Below are positions 23,222 to 33,288 of a DNA stretch of 64,000 nt, in pieces. This DNA comes from Omphalotus guepiniiformis. Its lineage: Eukaryota > Basidiomycota > Agaricomycetes > Agaricales > Omphalotaceae. The DNA lies in contig JAQOOI010000022.1 of assembly GCA_028554645.1 (NCBI GenBank), forward strand, positions 620,001-684,000, written 5' to 3'. The first letter of the stretch is position 1. The number at the start of each line of letters is the position of its first letter. The notes under the pieces were generated by a model, which worked only from the letters and a program-made list of their open reading frames with translations, ran no database searches and was not told the origin of the DNA. The translations under genes were made by a program, and so were the position numbers.

Positions 23222-24034
23222 ATGATCACCTTCTACGACCTCGATTCAGCGCTCGAAGGAAGAGCTCATAATCCTAATTGTTGGAAGACGAGGCAAGTGA
23301 CTGATTCATAGAGCACGACTCCATCTTGTACTCACCATTGTCCGTCTCATCTCCCTCACAGGTTCACGCTCAACTATAAAGGCCTTCCCTATAAAACTGT
23401 ATGGGTCGAATACATCGACATACAAGTCCTAGGCAAAAAGCTTGGCGCGACTCCCGTCGTGAAGAATCCGATAGACGGCGAGCTCATGCACACCTTACCC
23501 ATGATTCACGACGATACCACTGGCGCCATCGTGACCGATTCAATTCTCATAGCCGAATACCTCGATAAAACGTACCCAGACACTCCGGCTCTGTTTCCAG
23601 CAGGAACCCACGCTTTACAGGCGGCCTTTGTAGTCGCATTATTGTCCACACTTTCTGTTTCTTTCTTCCGCTTCGCCGCACCGACTCTTCCCAAGGTCGT
23701 TAATGAAGCCAGTCGTGAGTATATCTCGCGTAGGAGGGCTCAGCAAATGGGCGTTGCGAGTTTGGAGGATCTGATTCCATCGCCGGAAATTAGAGATGCG
23801 GAGTGGGCGAAAGTCAAGGATTCGTTCGGTGTTATTGATGGGTGGATGAAGAAAGAGGACGTTTGGCTGATGGGTGATGTCCCATCGTTTGCGGATTTTG
23901 TGTTTGCGGGCTTCTTGTATGCTTTTAAAGGTCCTTTGGCAGAGTCTGCGGAGTGGAAGGATGTGATGAGTTGGCATGATGGTAGATGGGCACGATTGGT
24001 TGAGAATATGCAGAAATATAGTACTATCCAGTGA
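23222..24034 (+). CDS. Glutathione S-transferase, FuA/beta-etherase-like
   Basis: Two exons (23222-23292 and 23362-24034) give 247 residues. The N-terminus MITFYDLDSALEG...PNCWKTR then LNYKGLPYKTVWVEY is characteristic of the fungal FuA (LigE-like) GST class, which is expanded in wood- and litter-decaying basidiomycetes. The family's usual motif is SPNTWKTR; here NPNCWKTR has a Cys where Thr or Ser is common, which may change the glutathione-activating residue. The C-terminal helical domain contains DVPSFADFVFAGFLYA. FuA members bind glutathione and aromatic ligands and may help detoxify lignin-derived compounds. The single intron (23293-23361) is GC-AG: the donor is AG|GCAAGT. The start codon is the first ATG and gives the expected family N-terminus. 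Confidence 0.9.
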
Positions 24035-26174
24035 TATTCAGATAGATTGTGTACTTGCTCAATGAGTTTGGTGTTCTCGAGATGGACCCGGCCCTAAAGA
24101 CGATTTGCCTGTCGATAAACGTCATGATATTTATCGCTTCGAACTACGACATCCTCTCGCTCCGGATTTGAGTAAATCTACAGTAATTTACAAATGGCAG
24201 CGTTGTTGGCCCGAATGTGCACAACTTAGTCGCTTCAAGTGTAATCCTGCACCGTTTTCTGCTCATATGTTCTCAGAATTATCGGGAAAGACGATGCTGA
24301 GATGCATACCATGCCTTGGAACTTGGTACTTTTGCCTAGGCATTGAAGATTGGTCCTGAGTAATGCCGATGAATCTTCGATTCGAGGTGAGATGTGACCA
24401 TGGTCTATCTATATCAGCTTTTGAAAATATTGTTAGCATTCATTTTCAGGAGGTCGCCGGTCAAAACAGTCTCGATGCTATCCAGGACGACAAACAAAGG
24501 GACAGACTGCTACCCTAATCTCATCCACCTACAATGTTCAGCCTACAGATTGATGTAGACCCGAAGGAAAGCCTCAGCGCGACTTACCTGGAGCCGTAGC
24601 AGACTCAGAGCCGCACGGTGGCATGCACGAAAACTTCACTGAGTGCGAGACCGAGCAATCCGGAGGATGATGTACTGTTGTCGGACAGATTACAGCAAGC
24701 CTCGGAGTGACGTTGGCGGGAAGTCCACGGCAGGATTTGCATTCGCATGGTCGCTTCGTCGTTCGGTTCAGTTTGGCACGTGCAGCCTACTTAGATATAA
24801 TTTAAATTTGTCCAGCGAAATGGTGAAGGTGAATAATAACTAAACAGCGCCTGTAGGTCCTTACTTTATTTGATGCATTGTTAAAGATCCTGCCCCCCGT
24901 AAAGATTAAATATACACTATTACAAGACAGAATGAAGAGACATGGTAGATACAGTTCAGTGAGTTGCATGATAGGTATCAAGGCCCTTCAAGACCTGTAT
25001 AATAAGGGAGGAGCCTGTAGAAAGGAAATCAGAAATAAAAGAGGGTAAATATCAGCGATACATGCGAAGAGGCTTCCGGTGGATAGGCTAGCAGTGCACA
25101 GAGCGCCTGCGGAGGTTGCGGAGGGCTTGGACGGAGGTGCGCTCACCGGCACAGTCGGCGATGCGCTTCGCAGGAACAATTGTCCGCATTACGTAATAAC
25201 GGCAGACATGATAAACACTTAGTACAAGTTCCGTCCTCTCCCAGCTCGACTGGAGCTCGTACAACCGAGCTGGATGCGAAAGATGTCAATGAGCGGTTGT
25301 TTTCTTGGTCTTGCCCAAGGCCAAGAGTGGAGGGCCCTGCCGGAAGGGCGCGGAGCTGAGATTACATAAGTAAACTTCGGCGCACATCCCGGCCCGACAG
25401 CGAAGGCTCAGCTACATATAGAGAACTGGCATTTTCTTGTATATTTTCTTGCCTGAGGCTAGTTTTTCACATCATGAGTAACTTGAAGATATATCCTTTG
25501 CATGGTCCTAGATATTTAGCAAGGGAGTACCCTAAATTTGACACAAATTGAACAATCCGGACTCACGCAGCCTAATTCGACCTGAATCATGTAGAAGCCG
25601 GATGAAGGCACGCTATATGTAATCTGCGAACTGAGCTGAACCGAAGGTCGAATGCAAAATCCTGCCGTGGACTTCTCGCCAACCATACTCGGAGATTGCT
25701 CTGAGGCTATGAATTAATCCGCCCGTAAACAGTGCGTCAAGAGGGGGAGCAAATCAAATTGCAACCTACTTCAACAGCAGTCCAACAGCAGCATGAAAAG
25801 TTAGTGTGGTTCGCTGCGCACAAAAGGCTTTATTTGATAGTTTCTTGATATGTAACTGTTGCCATCTCTTCTCATATATGGAAAACATATACAGTTTGCT
25901 GGTCAGACTCAGCTATGTACATATACCCACACTGCAAAATAATGAATAATGAATGGTCAGAATGAATTTGTCATCGCACTTTCGATCGTACCAACGAAAA
26001 CGACGAAAGAGCGAGGAATAAGGATTGTGAACCTGGCCACAGAGAATATCTTGTCCTCCTCAGTGGATTGAATAGCTTGTAATTATCGAACTCTTGACAT
26101 TTGTTGAATAATCCACTTACTCATACACCGCATAATTCAATTCGTACTAGATTCCTACCTTGCTCCCAACCATC
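24035..26174. other. 2.1 kb intergenic region, no confident gene
   Basis: Open frames here are short and not protein-like (24105-24359 on + is an example). A minus-strand 33-codon frame at 25088-25189 (MRTIVPAKRIADC...) is basic and has balanced codon use, but I found no relative. The segment 25840-26160 directly before the Skt5-like gene is AT-rich and probably contains its promoter. No tRNA, rRNA or transposon ends seen. Confidence 0.45.
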
Positions 26175-27817
26175 ATGTATGCTCAACCCGCGCCGCAGCA
26201 GCGGCCAGCTTCTCAGTTCTCTTTAGCCCAGGAATACCAGCAGGATACTCGAGATCGTTTCGGGCAGCGACCGTACCAGGAACCCGAACCAGAGTTCGAT
26301 GAGCCTGCCGATGACGACCAAGAATACACTCCGCCGGACACCGACCCAGATGACTTTTTCGCTGGTAATGGTAATGGCAGCCGTCCAGCATCGACATATA
26401 TGCCCGAATCTTACAATGTTGGCCTTGTTGGCAACGGCGTCGCTCGTTCCGTCGCTACACAATCAACCCGAGCACCTTCTCCTCCCCCTGGCCCCATCCT
26501 CGACCATTCCCACCTTAGACCAGGCAAACAAGCCGCTCTCCTCTCCCACGAACGAACTCTCGAACTCTACCGAGCAAACGCCAAAAAGACCCAGGATCCG
26601 GACCTACAGTTCGAATTCGCGGTCTTCATGATTGATGCTTCGAAAACGATGCCAATACCAGAGAACACTCCAGGCAACCTCCTTCAGGTCGAAAAGGCGA
26701 TTGAGAAACGTGAAGATCTTATCCGCGAGGCTTTGGCGTTGCTCAAGCGTCTAGCGGACAGGGGACATCCAGCTTCGCAGTATTTCCTTGCTGACTGCTA
26801 CGCCAACGGTATAGGTACGGTCAGGAACAAACAAGATTTTGATCGCGCATACCCTCTCTTTGTGCTTGCAGCTAAGCATAGTCATCCTGATGCTGCGTAT
26901 CGTGCTGGAACGTGTTGCGAGAATGGGTGGGGGTGTCGTAGAGAGTCCGCCAAGGCTCTGCAGTTCTTCAGGAAGGCGGCTGCTGCTTTGCATCCTGGGG
27001 CGATGTACCGGCTAGGAATAGCAGAGTTGAATGGGGAGCTAGGGCAATCAAAGAGCCCAAAGGAGGGTGTCAAGTGGTTGAAGCGGAGTGCGGAGCACGC
27101 AACAGCAGAATTCCCTCACGCATTGCACGAACTGGCGTTGTTACACGAGCGGGGAATAGATAACGTGGTCTTTGTAGACTACGAGTACGCGACGGAGTTG
27201 CTCGCGCAGGCAGCAGAGCTGGGATATGCACCCAGTGCGTATAGGTTAGGTGAATGCTACGAGTATGGCAAGCTAGGTTGTCCTCAGGATCCTGCACTAT
27301 CTATTCATTATTATGTATGTCCTTTCACTCATATCCTTCTGTCTTTGGCTTATTCAAACACTATAGAACATTGCTGCACAACAAAACCATCGTGATGCTT
27401 GTTTTGCACTGACAGCTTGGTATCTTGTCGGTTCACCCGGCGTGCTACCACAATCCGACACCGAAGCATTCCTGTGGGCGCAGAAAGCCGCAGAGGCCGG
27501 TCTGGCCAAGGCAATGTATGCCGTGGGGTATTTCTTAGAAGTAGGAATTGGTACACCTGCGAATCTTGCCGAGTGAGTGTCACAATGTCATGCTTCCCGA
27601 CATCGTTTATTGACAGTATTTCTCCGATAGGTCCATGTCATGGTACAAACGTGCGGCCGACTTGGGGGACAAACGCGCTTCACAACGTCTAAAAGGCTCA
27701 CAAACGCAAGCTATGAGGCAACCTGGCGGTCCTGGGGCTGTCTTACATCGAAATGGGCCTGACGATGGTGATGACGGTAGCAAAGGCGGGAAGGACAAAG
27801 AATGTGTTATTATGTAG
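26175..27817 (+). CDS. Chitin synthase activator Skt5/Chs4-like SEL1-repeat protein
   Basis: Three exons (26175-27314, 27367-27572, 27631-27817) give 510 residues. The first about 130 residues are disordered (Gln, Pro, Asp/Glu-rich). SEL1-type TPR repeats follow: ASQYFLADCYANGIGT, AAYRAGTCCENGWGC, GAMYRLGIAELNGELG, ALHELALLHERGI, SAYRLGECYEYGKLGC, ACFALTAWYLVGSPG and AKAMYAVGYFLEVGIGT. The protein ends CVIM, a CAAX box for prenylation, as in yeast Skt5. Skt5/Chs4 binds and activates chitin synthase III at bud necks or septa, and prenylation helps membrane delivery. The start ATG at 26175 is the first in frame; an upstream TTG at 26160 is not a eukaryotic start. Orthology is inferred from the repeat pattern plus the CAAX end. 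It could instead be one of several fungal SEL1 paralogues. Confidence 0.9.
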
Positions 27818-28313
27818 ATGAAATGGTTTTTTCTTTGAGGGTCAGCAAAGTAGTTGTGACAGCGAGAGTGGAATCGGGGTTTGCATGCACCTGCCGATTA
27901 TCAGGAAGATGGTGCTTTTTCGAACTTTTACCTCTCGAAGGGAGTAGCAGGTCCAGGAGAAGGGAGGGTAGATGCTGGAAGAGAGACCGACTGAAGACTA
28001 TTAACTGACACCTGATGTTGGTTGGCTTGCACGGATGACGGTGAGGGGTCAACTACCAAACTTTCCTTGGAATTTGTGTATAGACTGGAACATTGGAGAA
28101 TCTAAAGCAGAACACCACATACACACAATGAAACCTGTAATCATAACATGTTACTTTGCTCTTTTTCGTTTATATTCTTTGTCGCTCGATTCTTTTTCGG
28201 GGTTTCCTTCACTGTTCTCGTATAATTTCTATCTAGATAATACCTACTCATTCATAATTTATACTAGTAGAGCATTGAATCCATTTCCTTCACGACTAGC
28301 CGCCCTCCGCCAC
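27818..28313. other. Intergenic stretch
   Basis: These 496 bases are 3' of the Skt5-like gene. Bases 28100-28260 are AT-rich. No gene, RNA or repeat seen before the inverted repeat that follows. Confidence 0.5.
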
Positions 28314-28483
28314 CAGGGCAGTCACACGGGAAAGAAATGAGATTAATAAAAGAAAAAACTTTTTAGAAAATTAAAGCGCCCCGGGCGGGACTCCTATATA
28401 TGGGAATCCCGCCGGGGGCGCTTTAATTTTCTAAAAAGTTTTTGTGTTGATTAATCTCATCTCTTTTCGGTGTGAGTTGCGCT
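28314..28483. repeat. 170-bp near-palindromic inverted repeat (hairpin or MITE-like element)
   Basis: The two arms pair about a centre at 28398/28399 (i pairs with 56797-i). The inner core is strongest: ATGAGATTAAT at 28337-28347 matches ATTAATCTCAT at 28450-28460, and CTTTTTAGAAAATTAAAGCG is perfectly repeated in inverse orientation. I count about 7 mismatches in 62 paired positions for 28337-28460, and weaker pairing continues outward (CACAC at 28323 with GTGTG at 28474). The core is GC-rich near the loop and AT-rich outside it. It lies immediately 5' of the protease gene. No clear target-site duplication is seen, so it may be a foldback/MITE relic or a structured regulatory element. Confidence 0.85.
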
Positions 28484-28651
28484 GAGCTAAGCTTGTCTGA
28501 CCTCGGAGCCGCAGAAATATTCAAGACCCTGGCCTCTGCTTTGGACGTCGTTGAACCTCCAAAGTCAATTAGTTATTGCACTACAACAAGGGAGTCTTTT
28601 GATTGCTTCGAATGTTCCTATACTTACCCTTTACTTTACTTTCATGCAGTG

Positions 28652-30145
28652 ATGTGGGAACAAGTTCTCGCTGATTCCATAGCCCTTGCTAAGGAGTCGG
28701 AGAACAGCCAGGACTCGACACCTTCTTCTCCTGGCTCTATTTCCAAAGCGGAGACCAAGTTCTACTACGCGGGCCTATATTCTTCCCCTGAGCTCGTGTA
28801 TCGCTCAAGCACTAGACCATGGACAATGCCCACCGGACCCGATCAAATGAAATCGCTCCGACCCGTCTACGCTCACAAGATTGACGACGTCTGGGACTCC
28901 GAGCTGGCTTCAAAGGTTTTGCAGTTATTGAAGGAAAATGACCTCCGCTGGACTACCATCGATATCGTTCGTTTCAAGGTCGGAGATGAACCTACCGGCC
29001 CCGTCGTTCTGTGGATTGGTGTTGCCCCCGACACGGTCACTACGGAGGAAGCACGCATCTCTTCGGATGGCTGCCTGGATCTTCTCAAGCAGTTCGGCAT
29101 AGAAGACGTTGAGGTGGAGTTTCGGACTTCTGTCTATTTTCTGTTACGGTCTGTTGGCCCAGGTTTATCGAAACCTGTTTTTGGTCTGCATACAACTGTC
29201 GACGTTGGCGGACCTCTTACTCCTGTGGTTGGGCTCTCTATCGCTGCCCAGGATACATCTCATGCTGAAGGTACCGGTGGTCTTTACCTCGCTGAAGGTG
29301 GTGGTAGCAAGAACATTTTGCTCCTTACGGCTCGTCATGTCATCTTTCCATCGAACGAGGGGTCAAACATCGACTACACTCTCACAGACACCAGTGCGCC
29401 CCGTCACAATGTCCTGCTCGGCCCTCATACATTCGACGATCTCGAGAAGCGCGTCATTGGCCATGTCGTTCACTCCCCTCCCATCACTACCGACGCCGTG
29501 GAAGGGTTTACCGAGGATTACGCTGTCGTCAAACTCGATATCGCCAAGCTCAAGAACACTTTTAAAGGCAATGTAATGGATCTTGGTGCGTCTCGAATTG
29601 ATCTTACCAAAGGCGTCTTCGAAACTTGGTACACTACTGTAGGGACGAAGATTCCAGCCAGTGAATTCGCGTTCAAGATGTGTCCCTGTGCTGACGCCGC
29701 CACGAGCTTCAAGTATCCAGACGACCGCCTCCTTCCACTTCAAGGCATCATGTCCGAGGAGCTTATGCGCAAACCAGATATGCTCGACCACGACGGTGAA
29801 GCTTCTCTCTTCGTCATCAAGAATGGCAACACCACCGGCGTCACCATTGGCCGCGCTACCGGTGTCTACTCGTATGTTCGTGAAGACTTTAGCAACAATG
29901 CCCACCGGATCTCGAAGGAATGGGCTATTCTCCCTTATGACAAGAAGTCTGGTGTTTTCTCTGACCGTGGCGATTCGGGCTCTATTATCGTTGATGGTCA
30001 TGGGCAGATTGGTGGGTTACTCACTGGTGGTGCGGGAGAGACAGGGTCCTTCGACATGACGTACGCGACGCCCTTCTTTTGGCTCCTCCCTCGCATCAAG
30101 GCGAACGGGTTTCCGAATGCCCACCTCGATTTACAGATTTCCTAG
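28652..30145 (+). CDS. Trypsin-like (S1-fold) serine protease-domain protein
   Basis: An uninterrupted frame of 497 residues runs from ATG 28652. The open frame extends upstream to 28472 without another ATG, and a CTTTCATGCAG acceptor-like sequence sits just before the ATG, so a 5' non-coding or extra exon may exist. The C-terminal half has a plausible catalytic triad: His229 in LLTARHVIF, Asp289 in EDYAVVKLD and Ser442 in DRGDSGSII, followed by GQIGGLLTGG as in chymotrypsin-fold enzymes. The N-terminal about 200 residues (LRPVYAHKIDDVW..., then a region with VVLWIGVAPD) are unfamiliar. There is no signal peptide, so it is predicted intracellular, unlike secreted trypsins. Being intron-poor is unusual beside such intron-rich neighbours and might reflect retroposition or transfer. 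A large inverted repeat abuts its 5' end. Substrate unknown. Confidence 0.75.
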   Translation: MWEQVLADSIALAKESENSQDSTPSSPGSISKAETKFYYAGLYSSPELVYRSSTRPWTMPTGPDQMKSLRPVYAHKIDDVWDSELASKVLQLLKENDLRWTTIDIVRFKVGDEPTGPVVLWIGVAPDTVTTEEARISSDGCLDLLKQFGIEDVEVEFRTSVYFLLRSVGPGLSKPVFGLHTTVDVGGPLTPVVGLSIAAQDTSHAEGTGGLYLAEGGGSKNILLLTARHVIFPSNEGSNIDYTLTDTSAPRHNVLLGPHTFDDLEKRVIGHVVHSPPITTDAVEGFTEDYAVVKLDIAKLKNTFKGNVMDLGASRIDLTKGVFETWYTTVGTKIPASEFAFKMCPCADAATSFKYPDDRLLPLQGIMSEELMRKPDMLDHDGEASLFVIKNGNTTGVTIGRATGVYSYVREDFSNNAHRISKEWAILPYDKKSGVFSDRGDSGSIIVDGHGQIGGLLTGGAGETGSFDMTYATPFFWLLPRIKANGFPNAHLDLQIS

Positions 30146-30502
30146 GCTTTGATTCGTCGTGTACTGCCTTACCTGTTCTTCTATTGTATTAAGTTGTACT
30201 AGTGTTGTATGTTGAGTGTATTATGTTGTACATGTATGATGAATCGGCAATGTCGACTTTGTTTGACTCACGCGCGATGAAATAAAGCTTCTTGCTCTAA
30301 GATCTACCTACTTCGGGTGATAGTCTATACGAGATTAGGTCCCTTTCGACAATTATATCCGATATCTTCTCCGCTAAAGACAACTTCCTCGGATGTGAAT
30401 GATGATCTCCTCTACATGCTACACGCCCCATCCAACAAGGCGAATGCCACTCTTACCCAAAGACGACGATCTTCATTGGTACTAAAATAATAACATGCCA
30501 GT
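30146..30502. other. Intergenic stretch between convergent genes
   Basis: The sequence begins with TG/TA-rich 3' flank (30180-30245, repeated TTGTA/TGTA). No gene seen. Confidence 0.5.
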
Positions 30503-31814
30503 TTAATTGATTTTAACGACAACCTTCTCCCCGCTGACTTTGTTATTTCTCAACAAGTCCAAGCCAGCAGCCACACGCTCCTTCAACGTCCCAAAAGATT
30601 CGTCCATGAGACGAACTTTGTTGGGTTGAATAGTACCAGCTTCGAGAAGTGAAGGCAGAATCTTCGGCATGAGATTGTCTCTCATATATTCATTCTAAAT
30701 CAAGGCAGATAGTGAGCAATGAACCGTAAAATAACAAAGCTAATAGCTCCACTGTACTCACCTGTTGATACAAAAATGTCCTCACACCAGCTAACTTCGT
30801 ACCCTTCGGTAATGGGTTCAAACGATCAGGAATTTCCAAAAACATCTCGTCGCTCTCATCACTCCGTACTTTGCTTCCTATTTTGAGTGGCAGAAGGACT
30901 GCCACCGTCCCAAGGGGACTCACGACCTTAGCGACCGTGGCCATCGTACTCTGCGCGGTGATACAGTCCAGCACCAAATCAACTTTACCGTCTTTCTCAT
31001 CGCTTGATTCGGAAGCAGCTACGACGGCAGAAATCTCATTGATGAGCTCCGGGCTGTTGTAATCAAAGACATGGGTAGCACCCAATGAGCGAAGATATGG
31101 GTGATGTTTGGAGGATGCAGTAGCGATGATGTTTTTATACCCTGCACTGTGGAGGAGTTGAATAGCATACTGACCCGCTGTGGATCCTGCGCCGTAGATC
31201 AGGATGGGAGCTTTTGAGAGGGGAGGGGATTCGGGTGAAGTGAATGAGGATGGTATGGGAAGTCCTAGATTGTCAGGGCTGAACAACGAGTAGAAAGCAG
31301 TTACGAAATTGTCGGGAATAGTAGCTGCGGCTTCCAAAGGGATGGAGTCAGGTACCTGCGACCAGCAATGCAGTTAGCACCCGCATCAGCCACGACTTAT
31401 GTTGTGACATACCTTCGCGCAGACAGTCCTTGGTTGGAGGGTATATTGTTGCATGGCTTTAGACTGCGAGTTTCGAAATGTGAACGCTGTCACCTATATT
31501 AACCGTCGCAAGTCAGGAGGCACGCTCATTAGCCTCGCGCTGAGAATAAGACGTACTCTGTCCCCAATCTTTAGATTTTCAACTCCTTTACCAACTTCCG
31601 CAATTGTTCCTGCTGCACTGAAGCCAAAAATCATCGGGAACGTGGTCGTATAATATCCCAAATCGTTAACATAGGTATCGAACGCGATCATCGCTGCGTA
31701 TTCGACTTTGATGAGCACCTCATCCTCGGCTGGAGAAGGAGTAGGCACTTGAATGGCATCAAATTGACCTATAGCGACGCACGCTATCGCGGTGTGGGTC
31801 TTGGATGTTGTCAT
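30503..31814 (-). CDS. Zinc-independent MDR (GroES-like) oxidoreductase
   Basis: The gene reads from ATG 31812-31814 to a stop at 30503, with several short introns. The N-terminal GroES-like fold is [24 protein letters not shown] then [24 protein letters not shown]. The nucleotide-binding fold has [18 protein letters not shown] (about 31205-31150) and LGATHVFDY, typical of NADPH-dependent medium-chain reductases. The paired Cys cluster and catalytic Cys/His of zinc alcohol dehydrogenases are missing, which fits the quinone-reductase or trans-acting enoyl-reductase branch (LovC/ToxD-like). The C-terminus has [29 protein letters not shown] and ends VVVKIN. The physiological substrate cannot be assigned. 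It is head-to-tail with RidA and inositol monophosphatase. Confidence 0.9.
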
Positions 31815-32363
31815 AGTTTATGCAGTGGGAAAAGGGTGAAGTGTTGGTTGGAGGTATGGATCAAACAAAGATTGAGCGACGACATATTTATGGCGTATAG
31901 ATGAACGCAAAAGTGAGCGCATTGATAATTGCTGACAGAGACATTGGATGAGTAAGTCTCTTAGTAAGTAAAGCAGTTCTGCGGTCAAGAGGTTCCTGAC
32001 CAAGAATAAGAAATAGCAGTCGCTTCAGTCGTCGATTTTTGAGAGTGAGAGAGTTGAGTGGGAGACACGGCCAAGAAGGGGGGGTGCGAGACTGTCAATA
32101 GGTTCCGGCTGCACGAACTAAGAGTTTGCGACCATAGGGTTCAAATTCATGATCGAGTGGTTATTTCCAGTTTCATTCCCCACGGTAAATCGATTGCTGT
32201 AATTGGTGAGTGAACGCATATACCGGTGAACAGGCTCTGGCGTCACTAATGGTGACTCGGGGGATCGCATAAGACATGCAAGAGTATCTTCTGAAGTTCG
32301 ACGATAGCAGTTTATAGTACAGCATTCCAATTGGCATATTCAATGTTATCACATTCGAATACC
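31815..32363. other. Intergenic stretch
   Basis: These 549 bases separate the MDR reductase start from the RidA stop. No gene or structured RNA recognised. Minus-strand frames around 32118-32442 overlap the last RidA intron and are not protein-like. Confidence 0.5.
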
Positions 32364-33037
32364 TTACTTCAAGCTGAGCAAGGGGAATGAGCAAAACAAT
32401 GATAATTATAATAGAGTGCGGAAAGCGTACCTTGCGATACATTCAATCTCCACTAAAACATCCTTCGGTAGTCTAGCAACCTCCACAGCTGATCGCGCAG
32501 GCTTGTGAGAACCAAAAGCAGCTTCATAAATACCATTGACGGTAACAAAGTCGTTCATAGACTTGAGAAAAACCTATGTGCCCAGGAGGAGAAAGGTTGA
32601 CTATCAAGGCTGGTTTATGAAGGATATATTCACTTACAGTCGTCTTCACGACTTTCCCTACTTCTGACCCTCCTGCCTCAACAACAGCCGCCAAGTTCTT
32701 CAACGCCTGCTTAGCCTGAGCCTCGATGCCTTCGACAATTTCACCAGATGCAGGATCGATTGGGATACATCCAGAACAGAACAACAGGTCACCGACTTTA
32801 ATAGCCTGAGAATAAGGTCCAATGGCACCAGGTGCGTCTATGGTATTCACAAGGTGGTTCATCGATTACACGTTCTGCGAAAGTTGCACACTCACTTGCT
32901 GTAGAGACGATGGACAGAGAAGGATGAGTCGTGGCCGTAGACATTGTTCTGTGTATGAGGTGAGAGCGAAGAGAAGAAGGTTTTATAACGAGTGAGCTTG
33001 CTCGAAATGATATTTGCCCAAGGCCGGATTTGAACAT
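32364..33037 (-). CDS. RidA/YjgF/UK114-family enamine deaminase (Mmf1/Hmf1-like)
   Basis: Exons join to [23 protein letters not shown] then [76 protein letters not shown], the complete RidA fold of about 130 residues. The last 3 codons come from a final exon ending TAA at 32364-32366. RidA hydrolyses reactive 2-aminoacrylate and related enamines made by PLP enzymes, protecting transaminases. Two in-frame starts exist. ATG at 32942-32944 (MSTATTH) gives the short cytosolic-size protein. ATG at 33035-33037 adds about 31 residues ([20 protein letters not shown]...) that are basic, Ser-rich and free of acidic residues, like a mitochondrial presequence. Yeast uses two genes (Hmf1, Mmf1) for these compartments; here one gene could serve both through alternative starts. 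Confidence 0.92.
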
Positions 33038-33086
33038 GGCCGCGGCGGAACAATAAATTTGGATACCTTTTTTGCGTGGGTAAAGT

Positions 33087-33092
33087 CACGTG
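33087..33092. promoter_or_regulatory. Palindromic CACGTG (E-box) upstream of RidA
   Basis: CACGTG lies about 50 bases before the upstream RidA start. Fungal bHLH factors such as Cbf1-type proteins bind this hexamer and often control sulfur/amino-acid genes. Function here is inferred from position only. Confidence 0.3.
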
Positions 33093-33288
33093 TGCGTCAG
33101 GATCCGCGGGTGGTCAAAGCTGGGCTTATTTATAATTCACCGAGGGATACTTGTTTATCAGAATCAAATTGACATTCAAATGCCATGTACGCTCCTGTCA
33201 CTTAGGAGTGAAGTTGTTCTAGTACATACTGACGATACCTTACATATATATTTAACATTGTATAGTTTGATAGCTCTGATAGCTCATC

